A DNA stretch of 64,000 nt from Bagarius yarrelli (GCA_005784505.1 VCAZ01000201.1:149501-213500); one strand, 5' to 3'; numbered from the stretch's first letter, positions 12,594-24,806 are shown. Made by a program: numbers and translations. Notes: generated by a model from the sequence alone, not told the origin.

Positions 12594-14299
12594 ATGGCTT
12601 AAAAAGAAACTGTTACACAGTCTGGTTGTGAGGGTCCGAATACTTCAGAACCTTTTTTTTCCCAGCTGTAGAACAGAGAATAGTGTGTGTGAGGGGTGTG
12701 TAGGGTCATCCAGCAGCACAGATAAACAGCACCGTATAGATATCTATATTCCACCAATTCTGTGGCTTATCAAACACTCAGCGTTACTAATAATCCATAA
12801 TAATCCAGACCGACTCTGTCCTAAAGATCAGCTGTTCCCAGTTTAAACATGCAACACTATCCCGATTCGAGATTAGATTAGATTATGGTTTGATTCTCTA
12901 ATGCAGATGTTGTTTTTTTACCATATAAATGTTGTGTCTAATACACAGCCGCCGACCCCCCACCCGACTCCCCCCACACCCCCCACCCCCCCCCCCCCCC
13001 CCCTCCTCCTGCTGTTTCCCAGTGCACTCAGAACACAGTGGGTGTTTCGTCTGGTTTTCTTTTCTTCAAAAAAAAACCTGGAATCATTTTTTACTCTGAT
13101 TTCTTTTAGTTTACAGTTGCAGCAGCAGCATTTAGCAGAGCGACATACAAAAGTGATGTGAGTCAAAAATCATTTCAGCATTTCACTTATTTCAGATTTC
13201 CAATCATGATCCTGGAAACATTTGTCTGGAATCTTGAGAAGGGTTGAATAAAGTGTGTGAAGATCTCATTTTCATAACGAGGTAGACATCTAATTCATTC
13301 CAGGGTTTTCCTTTTTTTCCCCTTTTATTGTAAACGAATCCAATCAGACATCCCGCAGTGTGAAATTCAGTAAATTCTGCTTTAAAGGAGTTTTTGCATA
13401 CTGAGATGCTATTCCTAGATTTTTGACCCTATAATTTTAAACGAAAATTTCTGGAATTTTGCAGATGGCAGTGTTGGCCGTTTAATACAGTGCGCTGGGG
13501 CGACCCCTAGAGCCCCCTAACAAAATAAAAGCATTTAGTCATACTATTCCACAAAAATACAACAAAATTGTACTGTAACACAAAACCGTTATGTGTGTGT
13601 GTGTGCGGTGTGACAGACAAACGAGTGTGTATGTACGTTTGCAATCTTTTGAAAAGCATGTGAGCAATCGTCTGTTTTTTTATTCCTCTTGCATTGTTAT
13701 GATATTTTTGCCATAGTTTGATAGGACCGGTTTGATTATTTGTTGCCCCTAGTGGACAGCATTAGTGTTACAGCTTTTATCTCTGATCGATATAAGTGGC
13801 TGAACTATTCGAATGATTATCTTGATGAATTAATTACTGTAATAAACATACATTAAACTCAAATTCACTGATTTATTCTACATTTATTACAATCTTTAAC
13901 AGTCGACTTTAACATGAGCATTTTTAATGTTTTAGCTAGCAGTAATGTTCCATCATCACCATCGGATATAATCGGGGTACAATTCTTACCTTCACTGTGC
14001 GTCTGTGAAGTTTCCTCAGAGTTCTCCAAAGAACCAAATGATAGATTTTTTCAAAAACTAGAGTACAGAGTGTAAAAAATTAACGTACAGCATTAATGAG
14101 ACTTTAGACGTTTGAAAACAGATTTTTTTGTGTTTTGTTGCTTCACTGACCTCAAATTTTTCCAACGAAGTTTTACACTATTTTATTTTGGTGCTCTAAT
14201 TATTTAATAATTATGTGCCTGTCATGCTAATGTAAATAAACACTACATTACTGCCATCTGCTGGTTAAAACATGCACTGCCGCTATTCCTGAGCTGCTT

Positions 14300-14930
14300 A
14301 AACACTAAATGGCCAAAAGTATTAATTATAAAAAGTTATATAATTATTAAATCTAACCTTTACATCCAGATGTGTTGTAAACGTCCTACTCCAGATGTTA
14401 GTCCCACTTTTCCTCCAGTCTTCCATGCAGGTTTTCCACTAGATTTGGTCATGTGACTGTGTGGATTTGTGTTTATTCCGTTATAATCATATTAGTGGAT
14501 CAGACTCTAATGTTGAGGTGAGGAGGTCTGAGGTTCAGTCTGGGTATCAGTTCATCTCTAAAGGTGTCGAGTCAGAATCAGGACTCGGTTCAGGACATGA
14601 GAGTTCTTCTACTCCAGAACATCACAGCATGTCTTCATGGAGATCAGGGGGTTTTGTGCACAGGAACATTGCTGGAACAGGGTGTGAGTCTCGCAGTTGA
14701 ATAAAGAATGGAATAATACAACATACAGAGATGTTCTAGACGACTGTGCGACTCAGGGTTTGTTGAAGTACGTATCATGTATTAATTCAGTCTTGTTTGT
14801 CTTATTTTTGTCAGCTCTGGATGAAGACATGAAGGAGGAAGAAGGGATTAATAAAGCTGGAGTCCAGTGTTACACTGAGACTCATCAGAAGAGCTCTGGG
14901 ATCCATTTTTAACAGTGGATTTACCTAAAA
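14300..14930 (+). mobile_element. Non-autonomous DNA-transposon-like repeat
   Basis: Begins near GGCCAAAAGTATT, which resembles a terminal repeat. Contains GGAGGTCTGAGGTTCAGTCT, a CAGGACATGAGAGTTCTTCT-like motif and a GGAACATTGCTGGAACAGG-like motif. The same body recurs at 41110-41570 and 62890-63240. Frames across it are not genes. Confidence 0.7.
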
Positions 14931-15857
14931 ACCTTTTTGGAAAAAAACAAAAACAAAAAAAATAAAACAGGAGATATTTTTGATCGATGCAAGTTTGCAA
15001 AAAGACAAAGAAGAAGAAGAAGAAGTAGAACTTCCATAAGTTTAAAACAAATTCTTCACGTGGAAGACCATCCGTATCCGTCTACACTCCATGTGACCTC
15101 AGTGATGATTTCCAGTTGTGCTTTTGCTGGACTCACTAAACGAGCTTTGCTTCAGAAGTGTTAATGCTGGAACGACATCGTGACCACCAAATCTACCGCG
15201 TTACACATACCATGAGGTCTCATCTGTCTGGTGTTCGTATATAAGAGTGAATTTCATCCAGCAAATTTTATACAGCGCTCATAAAAAGGCTTTGTGTGTT
15301 TTAAGTCTATAACAGGGGTCCCTAAACATTTTTCAGCGAGGGTCAGCGGGTCGTCCATGTCCCGGCGTGACTCCCAGTATTAGAATAGAGATTTTATTAT
15401 GATTTTAAATCTATTTATTTTGTCTTCTTATGTTAGATCAGTTGATTATTTTGATAGATGAGAATTAATTTACAAGAATTTCATAGAATATTAAAAAGAT
15501 GAAAATGAGACAAACAAAAAATCATCATCACTCGTCCATTTTGGGTTAAATTTCCTGAATTCTAAATCGATTTTTCTCTTTCCTGTTATAACCGTTTGAT
15601 CATTTTGTTGTGTGTGTGAATTTTCTCGCTGGTTGGCGTGCGGTATCACCTGATCATCACCATGGAACATTACGTTGACTGTACCGTTTCTGTTAATGGA
15701 GAATCGAACAAATAATTAGTTTACATTAATAATAGGAGGGATTTTAGTTTGAAAGGCAACTTTTATTATTAAATACAGACAGAATATGAGTGAAACACAG
15801 ATTAAAATATATATAATCAGAATCTGTCTCTGGAATTCCTCAGATTGACGGAATAAA

Positions 15858-16488
15858 TGCCTGGGGGCAGGACGTAATTTTGGGGCCCCTGGGGCAAAAT
15901 GTAGTTTTGTTGGTGGATCCCTGGGGAAGGGACAGTTTTGGACCCTTGTGGGCAGGAGTTTTTGGGGACCCCTGGGGATGGAAGGTAGTTTTGGGGACCT
16001 GGGGACCCTGGGGTGTGGGCAGGGACAGAGTTTTTGGGACCCCTGGGGGTGGAAGGTAGTTTTGGGGACCCCTGTGGGCAGGACAGAGTTTTTGGGAACC
16101 CTGTGGGTGGAAGGTAGTTTTGGGGACCCCTGTGGGCAGGACAGAGTTTTGGGGACCCCTGGGGGTGGAAGGTAGTTTTGGGGACCCCTGTGGGCGGGAC
16201 GTAGTTTTGGGGACCCCTGGGGAAGGGACAGAGTTTTAGGGACCCCTGGGGATGGAAGGTAGTTTTGGGGACCCCTGTGGGCAGGACAGAGTTTTGGGGA
16301 CCCCTGTGGGCAGGACAGAGTTTTGGGGACCCCTGTGGGCAGGACAGAGTTTTGGGGACCCCTGTGGGCAGGACGTAGTTTTGGGGACCCCTGTGGGCAG
16401 GACAGAGTTTTGGGGACCCCTGTGGGCAGGACAGAGTTTTGGGGACCCCTGTGGGCAGGACAGAGTTTTGGGGACCCCTGGTCTCTTC
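15858..16488. repeat. 29-bp GC-rich minisatellite, main block
   Basis: About 21 units of 29 bp containing GGGGACCCCTGTGGGCAGG followed by an A/G-rich stretch and TTTT. Units at the 3' end (16270-16480) are nearly identical and the 5' units are diverged, a gradient expected of one-sided expansion. All apparent open frames here come from the repeat, since 29 is not a multiple of three. Confidence 0.95.
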
Positions 16489-16829
16489 TGTTCGGCCATG
16501 TATGTGATTTTATTACATTTGATAATAATTCTTTGCCCGATATTGTTTGCTGAACGATGAGACAGTTTTGTGCTGTATGTATGTGCCGTGTTAAGATTCA
16601 TTTTAAAGTTTTGTGAGTTTATCTTTAAATTATTTGTTTCTTTAAGTTGAAGTTGAGGCATATGAGGGTCTCGTACACAGCGATGATGATGATGATGATG
16701 TGAATTCCTTTTATATATTTAGTTTAACAGAAGGATGGAACCGCATTGATGTGGGAAATCCTTGACATGCTAAAATGCTGCGTTCAGTGATGTGGGCGTG
16801 TCCATACAGGCGTGAATAGAGTGACTCAT

Positions 16830-17575
16830 TTACATTTCTGGCATTTAGCAGCCATTTTTATCCAGACTGACATACATTTATCTTATTTTTTTACCTAACT
16901 AAGTTAAGAGCCTTGTTTAGCCTCGTCACAGTGGCAGCTTGGGGATTAGTAGGAATTGAACTCATGATCTTCTGATCTGTAGTCCAACACCATAATCACT
17001 TATTTGGCAGGAGCGAATTACATTTATTTACTTACATTTCACAAAATCAAGATTTGTGGTTAAGGGCCTTCCTCAGGGGCCCAAAAGTGGGTCATGGACC
17101 CTGCTCAAAAGCCCAACACTGGCAGCTTATCGGTGTCGGAGCTAAAATCCTGATTTTTTTATGAAAGACTCAGAGTCTTAACCGTTTCAGCACAACTGCT
17201 TAAAGTAAACATGATAATAGTTAAGGAAGGGTTAGAGTAGTCAGGAGTGCTGGGGGGGCGGTGCTAAGGGCCCCACACACTTCGAGGGCCCCAGATATCT
17301 GTTTTATTGGTAGTATTGTCATAGCACGTTGGTGTTTGTTCTGTTCTATTCTATCAAAACCGCATCCCTGACTGTAGCTCAGTGGTCAACGTGTTGGAAT
17401 GCTGATTGGAAGATCATGGGTTCAAATCCCAGGACCACCAAACTGCCACTGCTGGGGCCCTGAGGTAGCCCCTTAACCCTCAACTGCTTAGTCAGATTAA
17501 AAGAAATGAGATAAGTGTGAGTTGCTCTGGATAAGGGGGCGTCTACCAAATACCAGAAATGAAATAAAAGTTTGC
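16830..17575. mobile_element. Cluster of three SINE copies
   Basis: Two reverse copies (about 16835-17000 and 17030-17190, each with an inverted TTAAGGGCCTT-like core) followed by a forward copy (17365-17570) with TGTAGCTCAGTGGTCAACG and GATCATGGGTTCAAATCCCA. The forward copy has the tRNA-like promoter boxes but not a foldable tRNA. Confidence 0.65.
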
Positions 17576-18231
17576 AGGAGGTTTAAAGTTGGTTGAATTT
17601 CAGCGACGTTGAACGTAGCATCGCATCAGACCTTCAATTTACACGCTGACCAATTTACCAGATTAACGCTGAGAAACGGCGCCGGGTTGCTGTGTGAAGC
17701 CTCGACTCGCTGCTAGAACAAACAAACTACAGAATTAACATCAATCCCACGTACTGACGACTCAACAACAACCAACGAAAAAAAATCCAGACAAATCTTT
17801 CTTCTATCACTTATTAAACAATTACAATAAAATAAAGAACAATAATTAACAGTAGGAATTTTTGTCTGGAGGTTTGGAATTTGTGCCACAAGATTTACAT
17901 AATATTTACCTGGTACATATTTAGCAAATAGTATTAATAATCTTATAGATGGAATAATTTATGTAACTTATTAATGTTTTATAATTCATTATTAATACAA
18001 TGAGCCGGATGTGAAATCGGGTAAATATTATATAATATTAGTGGCACAATTTGTGTTAGAATAAATTAAAGTTATGCTTTCAAAGAAAGTGTTAAATCTT
18101 TTTCCGTATTTATTTATTTATTGTATTTTTATTTTATTTTATAGTTTTTGTTTTAATTTTTTGCTCATTTTAAGCATTAATTCAACTTTAATTTATAGTA
18201 AAAAGCAAAACGATCCACTAATAAAACACCA

Positions 18232-19440
18232 CAAATGAAAGCCTGAAATACGTCTAAAAAACCGTCAGTAATCTTATAGTTCATTTCCTATAAATGTATA
18301 ATATAAAGTTTGTTTAGCTTTAGAAGTTTTTTTCTTTAAGTTTTTTTTTTTACCTTTTTACCTTTTTTTTTTAACCAAATAATTATGTTTTCTTGATGAT
18401 TTGGCGTTTGATCAGCTGGAATAATGAAATTATTGCTTTAGTATTAATGAATTCATGTCATGGACACAGTTTAGTGTTTAATTAAAAAAACTTTTTAAGT
18501 TATTTTCTTTCTTTAAATTGTAATGAAACACACACACTTCTTTTCTTTGTGTTTGCTTTTCCAATCAAAAGTGCGATTTCACATGTTCAGATATAAAAAG
18601 ATGATTTTTTTTGTTTTTTTTTTTCTTTTGTTTTTTAATATAAAAAATCATGTTTTTTAATCAGTTCTTCTCTTCTGGATCAGGTTCTAATTTCTGTCCT
18701 TCTTTAATTAAGTCTGTTGTTCCTGATGAGAATAAACCGCATACTGTTTTGAGCTCATTTGTTTGTTTATCCTGTATTTCATATAATTATCTGATTGAGA
18801 CTAGAAAGAGAACAGAATGAGACATTAGTGAGCGAAGAAAAGAATTCTATAAATATCAATAATTATCATTTATCTAAAGGGAAAGACGTTCCTGCTCAAA
18901 ACGTTTCACTTTTTGTATTGAAATTTTTACTGTCCATTTTTTTTTTTAAAATGACTAAATTCTAAAAACTTAATTATATTTGTGTAAAAGTTAATATGAT
19001 TCTTCTATGATTTAGTTTCATAGCCAAACAAACAACAACACAAACTAAACAAAAACAAAAAAAGAGAAAATATACAGAAAAAAATTGCATTTTAAATGTT
19101 TTGTTTGTTGTTGTTTTGTCATTGGTTTATTTTGTATTTTTGTTGTGTTTGTAATGTTTTAAAACTTTTTTTTGTTTTTTGTTCCATTTTGTTTGGTTGT
19201 TTTATTTTAGTTTTTTCTTTGGTGGTCTATTTATATTTTCTGCTGTTTTTGTTTTTATGATTTGTTTTTCTGTGTTTTTTTTGTTGTGTTTTGTTTTTGC
19301 CTGGTGTGTTTATTGTTTTTTGTTGTGTTTTTATTTATTTATTAAATTGTTACTGTTCTCCTGTTCTCCTTTTGTATTTATAATTTGTTTACTTTGATTT
19401 ATTCGTATTCGAATTGGAGAAAAAAACGTACCAATAATGA
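18232..19440. repeat. AT-rich duplicated block, copy 1
   Basis: About 1.2 kb of AT-rich, T-run-laden sequence starting CAAATGAAAGCCTGAAATAC and ending just before tRNA-Asn copy 1. Repeated at 22503-23660. The frame rich in Phe and Leu within it is compositional, with no recognisable protein. Confidence 0.85.
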
Positions 19441-19483
19441 AAATTACACTTTATCTAACAGCGACCCTTAAAAGGGCCTCCAC

Positions 19484-19500
19484 CGTCCCTGGGTGGGCTC

Positions 19501-19551
<51 letters not shown>

Positions 19552-19557
19552 AGAGAC
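19484..19557 (-). tRNA. tRNA-Asn(GTT), copy 1
   Basis: 74 bases reading from 19557 down: acceptor GTCTCTG pairs with CAGGGAC, anticodon loop CTGTTAA (anticodon GTT), T-loop TTCGAGC, discriminator G. The match to the vertebrate nuclear tRNA-Asn is essentially complete. A TTTT on the transcribed strand (AAAA at 19470-19473) lies ten bases downstream as a Pol III terminator. No introns. Confidence 0.96.
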
Positions 19558-20079
19558 TCGGTGGAACCCGCGGCCACTGTTTGCTGACTCAAAGTTCCTG
19601 TTAATAACTACGTAGGTTTTTCTAATGGCCCCCGCGCACTATAGGGGCCCCCCAGAGATCTGTTTATGTGTATTAGTATTGTAGTCGGATGTTTGGTGCG
19701 GAATCATTAGCCGCGCCTCGGACTGTAGCGCAGTGGTTCAGGTGCTGGAATGCTGACTGGAAAAGTTCAGTTGTTTAATTAATTCCCAGGACCACCAAAC
19801 TGCCACCGCTGGGGCCCTGGGGTAGACCCTTAACCCTCAACTGCTCAGTCAGATTAAAATAAATGGGGTAAGTGGGTTTCTCTGGATAAGGGGACGTCTA
19901 CCAAATACCAGAAATAAAGTATCTATATTTTTCTGCTGATTTAGTTTTTATGATTTGAGAAGAAATTCTACTGTATATTTTTTTTTATTTATTTATGGTT
20001 TATTATTCAAATTGGAGGGGAAAATCAACCAAAACTGAGTTACACTTGATCAAACAGTGACGCTTAAAATGCCTCCACC

Positions 20080-20120
20080 GTCCCTGGGTGGGCTCGAACA
20101 ACCTAACCAACGCTAACCGC
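20080..20120 (-). pseudogene. tRNA-Asn remnant, internally deleted
   Basis: Keeps the 3' acceptor strand and T-arm of tRNA-Asn, then jumps over the anticodon arm to a stump of the D-loop side. The 5' acceptor strand is gone. It sits immediately upstream of tRNA-Lys copy 1. Confidence 0.8.
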
Positions 20121-20128
20121 ACCCGTGG

Positions 20129-20201
20129 GCCCGGCTAGCTCAGTCGGTAGAGCATGAGACTCTTAATCTCAGGGTCGTGGGTTCGAGCCCCACGTTGGGC
20201 G
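20129..20201 (+). tRNA. tRNA-Lys(CTT), copy 1
   Basis: 73 bases with all four arms: acceptor GCCCGGC pairs with GTTGGGC, anticodon loop CTCTTAA (anticodon CTT), T-arm GGGTTCGAGCCC matching the B box, discriminator G. The match to vertebrate tRNA-Lys-CTT looks perfect. A six-T terminator is at 20210-20215. Confidence 0.97.
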
Positions 20202-20650
20202 AGTAAATGTTTTTTGCACACAGGTTTGACTCATCCTGGATAGTCAAACACACAGGATATAAAAAAGACAATTATCTTTAATGTGACTGTAAATTCTTTA
20301 ATAATCATTCAGTAAATGTTTTCCTGTTAATTAACTTTTTATATACTGAGCTGAGCTGTATTAGTTAATGCTGCTAATATCCATCTGTTTAACCGTTTGA
20401 TCATTTTGTTGTGTGTGTGAATTTTCACACACGATCACCTGATCGTCACCATGAAACATTACGTTGACTGTAAAAGCGTTTCTGTTAATGGAGAATCGAA
20501 CCAATAATTCGTTTACATTAATAATAGGAGGGATTTTAGTTTGAAAGGCAACTTTTTATTATTAATACAGACAGAATATGAGTGAAACACCGATTAAACT
20601 ATATATAATCAGAATCTGTCTCTGGAATTCCTCAGATTGACGAATAAAAA

Positions 20651-20982
20651 TGCCTGGGGGCAGGACATTAGTTTTTTGGGGACCCCTGTGGAAAGTGGAC
20701 GTAGTTTTGGGGACCCCTGGGAAAGTTTCGTAGTTGTTGGGACCCCTGTGGGCGGTGACCCGTAGTTTTGGGGACCCCTGTGGGCAGGACAGAGTTTTGG
20801 GGACCCCTGTGGGCAGGACAGAGTTTTGGGGACCCCTGTGGGGACAAGAGTTGGGCAGGACAACCCTGTTTTTTTTTTGGGACCCCTGTGGGCAGGACAG
20901 AACGTTTTTTTTTTGGGGACCCCTGTGGGGCCAGAGTTTTGGGACCCGTGTCAGAAGAGTTTTGGGGACCCCTGGTCTCTTC
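20651..20982. repeat. 29-bp minisatellite, second block
   Basis: Around eleven degenerate units of the same 29-bp motif, with indels in the T/G runs. It ends in the same landmark (GGTCTCTTCTGTTCGG) as the main block. Confidence 0.92.
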
Positions 20983-21908
20983 TGTTCGGCCATGTATGTG
21001 ATTTTATTACATTTGATAATAATTCTTTGCCCGATATTGTTTGCTGAACGATGAGACAGTTTTGTGCTGTATGTATGTGCCGTGTTAAGATTCATTTTAA
21101 AGTTTTGTGAGTTTATCTTTAAATCATTTGTTTCTTTAAGTTTAAAATAAAATGGAACAAGATCCATTATTTCCATTTCTGGCATTTAGCAGCCATTTTT
21201 ATCCAGAGTGACTAACATTCATTTCATTTTCATATTCAACTAAGCATTTTCAGGGTTCGGGGCCTTGTTTAGGGGCCCAAACGTGGCAGCTTTATAATAA
21301 GTAGGAATTGAACTCATGTTCTTCTGATCTGCAGTCCAACACTATAGTCACTTATTTGGCAGGAGCGACTTACATTTATTTACTTACAATTTCACAAAAT
21401 AGAGATTTGAGGTTAAGACCCTTCCTCAGGGGCCCAAAAATGGGTCAAGGGCCCAAAATTCACACCTTGTTGGTGTCAGAGCCTAAATCCTAATGTTTTT
21501 GATCAACAACCTATTTGCTTAATGTAAACATGCTCATTGTTAGGGAAGTGGGTTCTGTAGGAGTGCCGCTGGTTCAGGTGCTGGAATGCTGACTGGAAAA
21601 GTTCGGTTGTTTAATTCCCAGGACCACCAAACTGCCACCGCTGGGGCCCTGAGGTAGACCCTTAACCCTCAACTGCTCAGTCAGATTAAAATAAATGGGG
21701 TAAGTGGGTTTCTCTGGATAAGGGGACGTCTACCAAATACCAGAAATAAAGTATCTATATTTTTCTGCTGATTTAGTTTTTATGATTTAAGAAAAAAATC
21801 TACTGTATATTTTTTATTTATTTATGGTTTATTATTCAAATTGGAGGGGAAAATCAACCAAAACTGAGTTACACTTGATCAAACAGTGACGCTTAAAATG
21901 CCTCCACC

Positions 21909-21940
21909 GTCCCTGGGTGGGCTCGAACCACTAACCGCAC
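21909..21940 (-). pseudogene. tRNA-Asn remnant preceding tRNA-Lys copy 2
   Basis: Retains the 3' acceptor strand and T-arm of tRNA-Asn followed by a short D-side stump. A shorter version of the remnant at 20080, in the same place relative to tRNA-Lys. Confidence 0.75.
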
Positions 21941-21945
21941 CGTGG

Positions 21946-22018
21946 GCCCGGCTAGCTCAGTCGGTAGAGCATGAGACTCTTAATCTCAGGGTCGTGGGTT
22001 CGAGCCCCACGTTGGGCG
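21946..22018 (+). tRNA. tRNA-Lys(CTT), copy 2
   Basis: Identical over its 73 bases to copy 1, including anticodon CTT and discriminator G. Six-T Pol III terminator at 22027-22032. Confidence 0.97.
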
Positions 22019-22301
22019 AGTACATGTTTTTTGCACACAGGTTTGACTCATCCTGGATAGTCAAACACACAGGATATAAAAAAGACAATTATCTGCAATG
22101 TGACTGTAAATTCTTTAATAATCAGTCAGTGAATGTTTCCTGTTAATTAACTTTATTATACTGAGCTGTATTAGTTAATGCTGCTAATATCCATCTGTTT
22201 TAACCGTTTGATCATTTTGTTGTGTGTGTGAATTTTCACACACGATCACCTGATCGTCACCATGAAACATTACGTGGACTCGAACAAATAATTAGTTTTA
22301 A

Positions 22302-22437
22302 ATGCCTGGGGGCAGGACGTAGATTTGGGGCCCCCTGGGAAAGTGACGTAGTTTAGAGGACCCTGGGAAAAGTTCGTAGTTTTGGGGACCCCTGTGGGCG
22401 GGACGAAGTAGTTTTGTGGGCGGGACGTAGTTCTTTA
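22302..22437. repeat. 29-bp minisatellite, truncated third block
   Basis: Only four or five recognisable units. It breaks off directly into sequence that in the first copy lies at about 16625-16682, skipping the usual second landmark. Confidence 0.85.
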
Positions 22438-22502
22438 AATTATTTCTTATTTCTTTCTTTAAGTTGAAGTTGAGGCATATGAGGGTCTCGTACACAGCGA
22501 TG

Positions 22503-23660
22503 ATCAAATGAAAGCCTGAAATACGTCTAAAAAACCGTCAGTAATCTTATAGTTCATTTCCTATAAATGGATAATATAAAGTTTGTTTAGCTTTAGGTTT
22601 TTTTTACCTTTTTACCTTTTTTTTTTACCAAATAATTATGTTTTCTTGATGATTTGGCGTTTGATCAGCTGGAATAATGAAATTATTGCTTTAGTATTAA
22701 TTAATTCATGTCATGGACACAGTTTAGTGTTTAATTAAAAAAACTTTTTAAGTTATTTTCTTTCTTTAAATTGTAATGAAACACACACACTTCTTTTCTT
22801 TGTGTTTGCTTTTCCAATCAAAAGTGCGATTTCACATGTTCAGATATAAAAAGATGATTTTTTTTTCTTTTTTCTTTTGTTTTTTAATAAAAAATCATGT
22901 TTTTTAATCAGTTCTTTCTGGATCAGGTTCTAATTTCTGTCCTTCTTTAATTAAGTCTGTTGTTCCTGATGAGAATAAACCGCATACTGTTTTGAGCTCA
23001 TTTTTTGTTTGTTTATCCTGTATTTCATATAATTATCTGATTGAGACTAGAAAGAGAACAGAATGAGACATTAGTGAGCGAAGAAAAGAATTCTATAAAT
23101 ATCAATAATTATCATTTATCTAAAGGGAAAGACGTTCCTGCTCAAAACGTTTCACTTTTTGTATTGAAATTTTTACTGTCATTTTTTTTTTAAATGACTA
23201 AATTCTAAAAACGTAATTATATTTGTGTAAAAGTTAATATGATTCTAAGATTTAGTTTCATAGCCAAACAAAACAACAGCAAAACTAAACCAAAAACAAA
23301 AAAGAGAAAATATACAGAAAAAATTGTTGTTGTTTTGTCATTGGTTTATTTTGTATTTTTGTTGTGTTTGTAATGTTTTAAAAAAAAAAAAAACTTTTTT
23401 TTTGTTTTGTTTTTTGTTCCATTTTGTTTGGTTGTTTTATTTTAGTTTTTTCTTTGGTGGTCTATTTATATTTTCTGCTGTTTTTGTTTTTATGATTTGT
23501 TTTTCTGTGTTTTTTTTGTTGTGTTTTGTTTTTGCTGGTGTGTTTATTTGTTTTTGTTGTGTTTTATTTATTAAATTGTTACTGTTCTCCTTTTGTATTT
23601 ATAATTTGTTTATTGATTTATTCGTATTCGAATTGGAGAAAAAAAACGTACCAATAATGA
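22503..23660. repeat. AT-rich duplicated block, copy 2
   Basis: Near-identical copy of 18232-19440, differing mainly by lengths of A and T runs. Ends just before tRNA-Asn copy 2. Confidence 0.85.
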
Positions 23661-23702
23661 AATTACACTTTATCTAACAGCGACCCTTAAAAGGGCCTCC
23701 AC

Positions 23703-23719
23703 CGTCCCTGGGTGGGCTC

Positions 23720-23767
<48 letters not shown>

Positions 23768-23778
23768 GCCACAGAGAC
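23703..23778 (-). tRNA. tRNA-Asn(GTT), copy 2, with 2-nt D-arm insertion
   Basis: Same as copy 1 except that the D-arm side reads GCGCGC where copy 1 reads GCGC, making it 76 bases. Acceptor, anticodon and T arms are intact, as is the TTTT terminator downstream. The insertion could weaken folding, so it may be a pseudogene, or it may be a sequencing indel in a GC dinucleotide run. Confidence 0.8.
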
Positions 23779-24284
23779 TCGGTGGAACCCGCGGCCACTG
23801 TTTGCTGACTCAAAGTTCCTGTTAATAACTACGTAGAATTTTTCTAATGGCCCCCGCACTATAGGGGCCCCCAGAGATCTGTTGTATTAGTATTGTAGTC
23901 GGATGTTTGGTGCGGAATCATTAGCCGCGCCTCGGACTGTAGCGCAGTGGTTCAGGTGCTGGATTGCTGACTGGAAAAGTTCGGTTGTTTAATTCCCAGG
24001 ACCACCAAACTGCCACCGCTGGGGCCCTGAGGTAGACCCTTAACCCTCAACTGCTCAGTCAGATTAAAATAAATGGGGTAAGTGGGTTTCTCTGGATAAG
24101 GGGACGTCTACCAAATACCAGAAATAAAGTATCTATATTTTTCTGCTGATTTAGTTTTTATGATTGAGAAGAAATCTACTGTATATTTTTTATTTATTTA
24201 TGGTTTATTATTCAAATTGGAGGGGAAAATCAACCAAAACTGAGTTACACTTGATCAAACAGTGACGCTTAAAATGCCTCCACC

Positions 24285-24316
24285 GTCCCTGGGTGGGCTC
24301 GAACCACTAACCGCAC
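24285..24316 (-). pseudogene. tRNA-Asn remnant preceding tRNA-Lys copy 3
   Basis: Same deleted form as the remnant at 21909: T-arm and 3' acceptor strand only, immediately upstream of tRNA-Lys. Confidence 0.75.
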
Positions 24317-24321
24317 CGTGG

Positions 24322-24394
24322 GCCCGGCTAGCTCAGTCGGTAGAGCATGAGACTCTTAATCTCAGGGTCGTGGGTTCGAGCCCCACGTTGGGCG
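24322..24394 (+). tRNA. tRNA-Lys(CTT), copy 3
   Basis: 73 bases identical to copies 1 and 2, anticodon CTT. Six-T terminator at 24403-24408. Confidence 0.97.
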
Positions 24395-24806
24395 AGTAAA
24401 TGTTTTTTGCACACAGGTTTGACTCATCCTGGATAGTCAAACACACAGGATATAAAAAAGACAATTATCTGCAATGTGACTGTAAATTCTTTAATAATCA
24501 GTCAGTGAATGTTTCCTGTTAATTAACTTTATTATACTGAGCTGTATTAGTTAATGCTGCTAATATCCATCTGTTTAACCGTTTGATCATTTTGTTGTGT
24601 GTGTGAATTTTCACACACGATCACCTGATCGTCACCATGAAACATTACGTGGACTCGAACAAATAATTAGTTTACATTAATAATAGGAGGGATTTTAGTT
24701 TGAAAGGCAACTTTTATTATTAAATACAGACAGAATATGAGTGAAACACAGATTAAACTATATATAATCAGAATCTGTCTCTGGAATTCCTCAGATTGAC
24801 GGAATA

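Larger units (their letters stand above)
11881..15539. other. Intergenic region downstream of dab1
   Basis: Holds the dab1 3' UTR, a reverse SINE (about 12228-12402), a (TG)n tract (12559-12590), a C-rich run (12950-13005), a DNA-transposon-like repeat (14300-14930) and a fragment near 15310-15370 resembling the end of a hAT-type miniature element. No gene was seen. Confidence 0.7.

Noticed and set aside
14461..14912. Two 70-80 codon + frames
   Set aside because: They fall in a DNA-transposon-like repeat seen two more times with different frames.
15858..16488. Array of NF-kappaB-like sites (GGGGACCCC in each unit)
   Set aside because: The match is only to a loose palindrome and is explained by minisatellite amplification; no supporting context.
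15948..16661. Long frames on both strands reading GTPVGRTEFWGPLWAG or GVPKTLSCPQGSP type repeats
   Set aside because: Produced by the 29-bp minisatellite. The same peptide appears in all frames because 29 is not a multiple of three; no gene signals.
17365..17450. tRNA-like stretch with A- and B-box resemblance
   Set aside because: It belongs to a SINE head; acceptor and anticodon arms cannot be paired.
23324..23677. Phe/Leu-rich 117-codon frame resembling a membrane protein
   Set aside because: T-rich low-complexity DNA duplicated from 19179-19397; the frame is not kept between the two copies.
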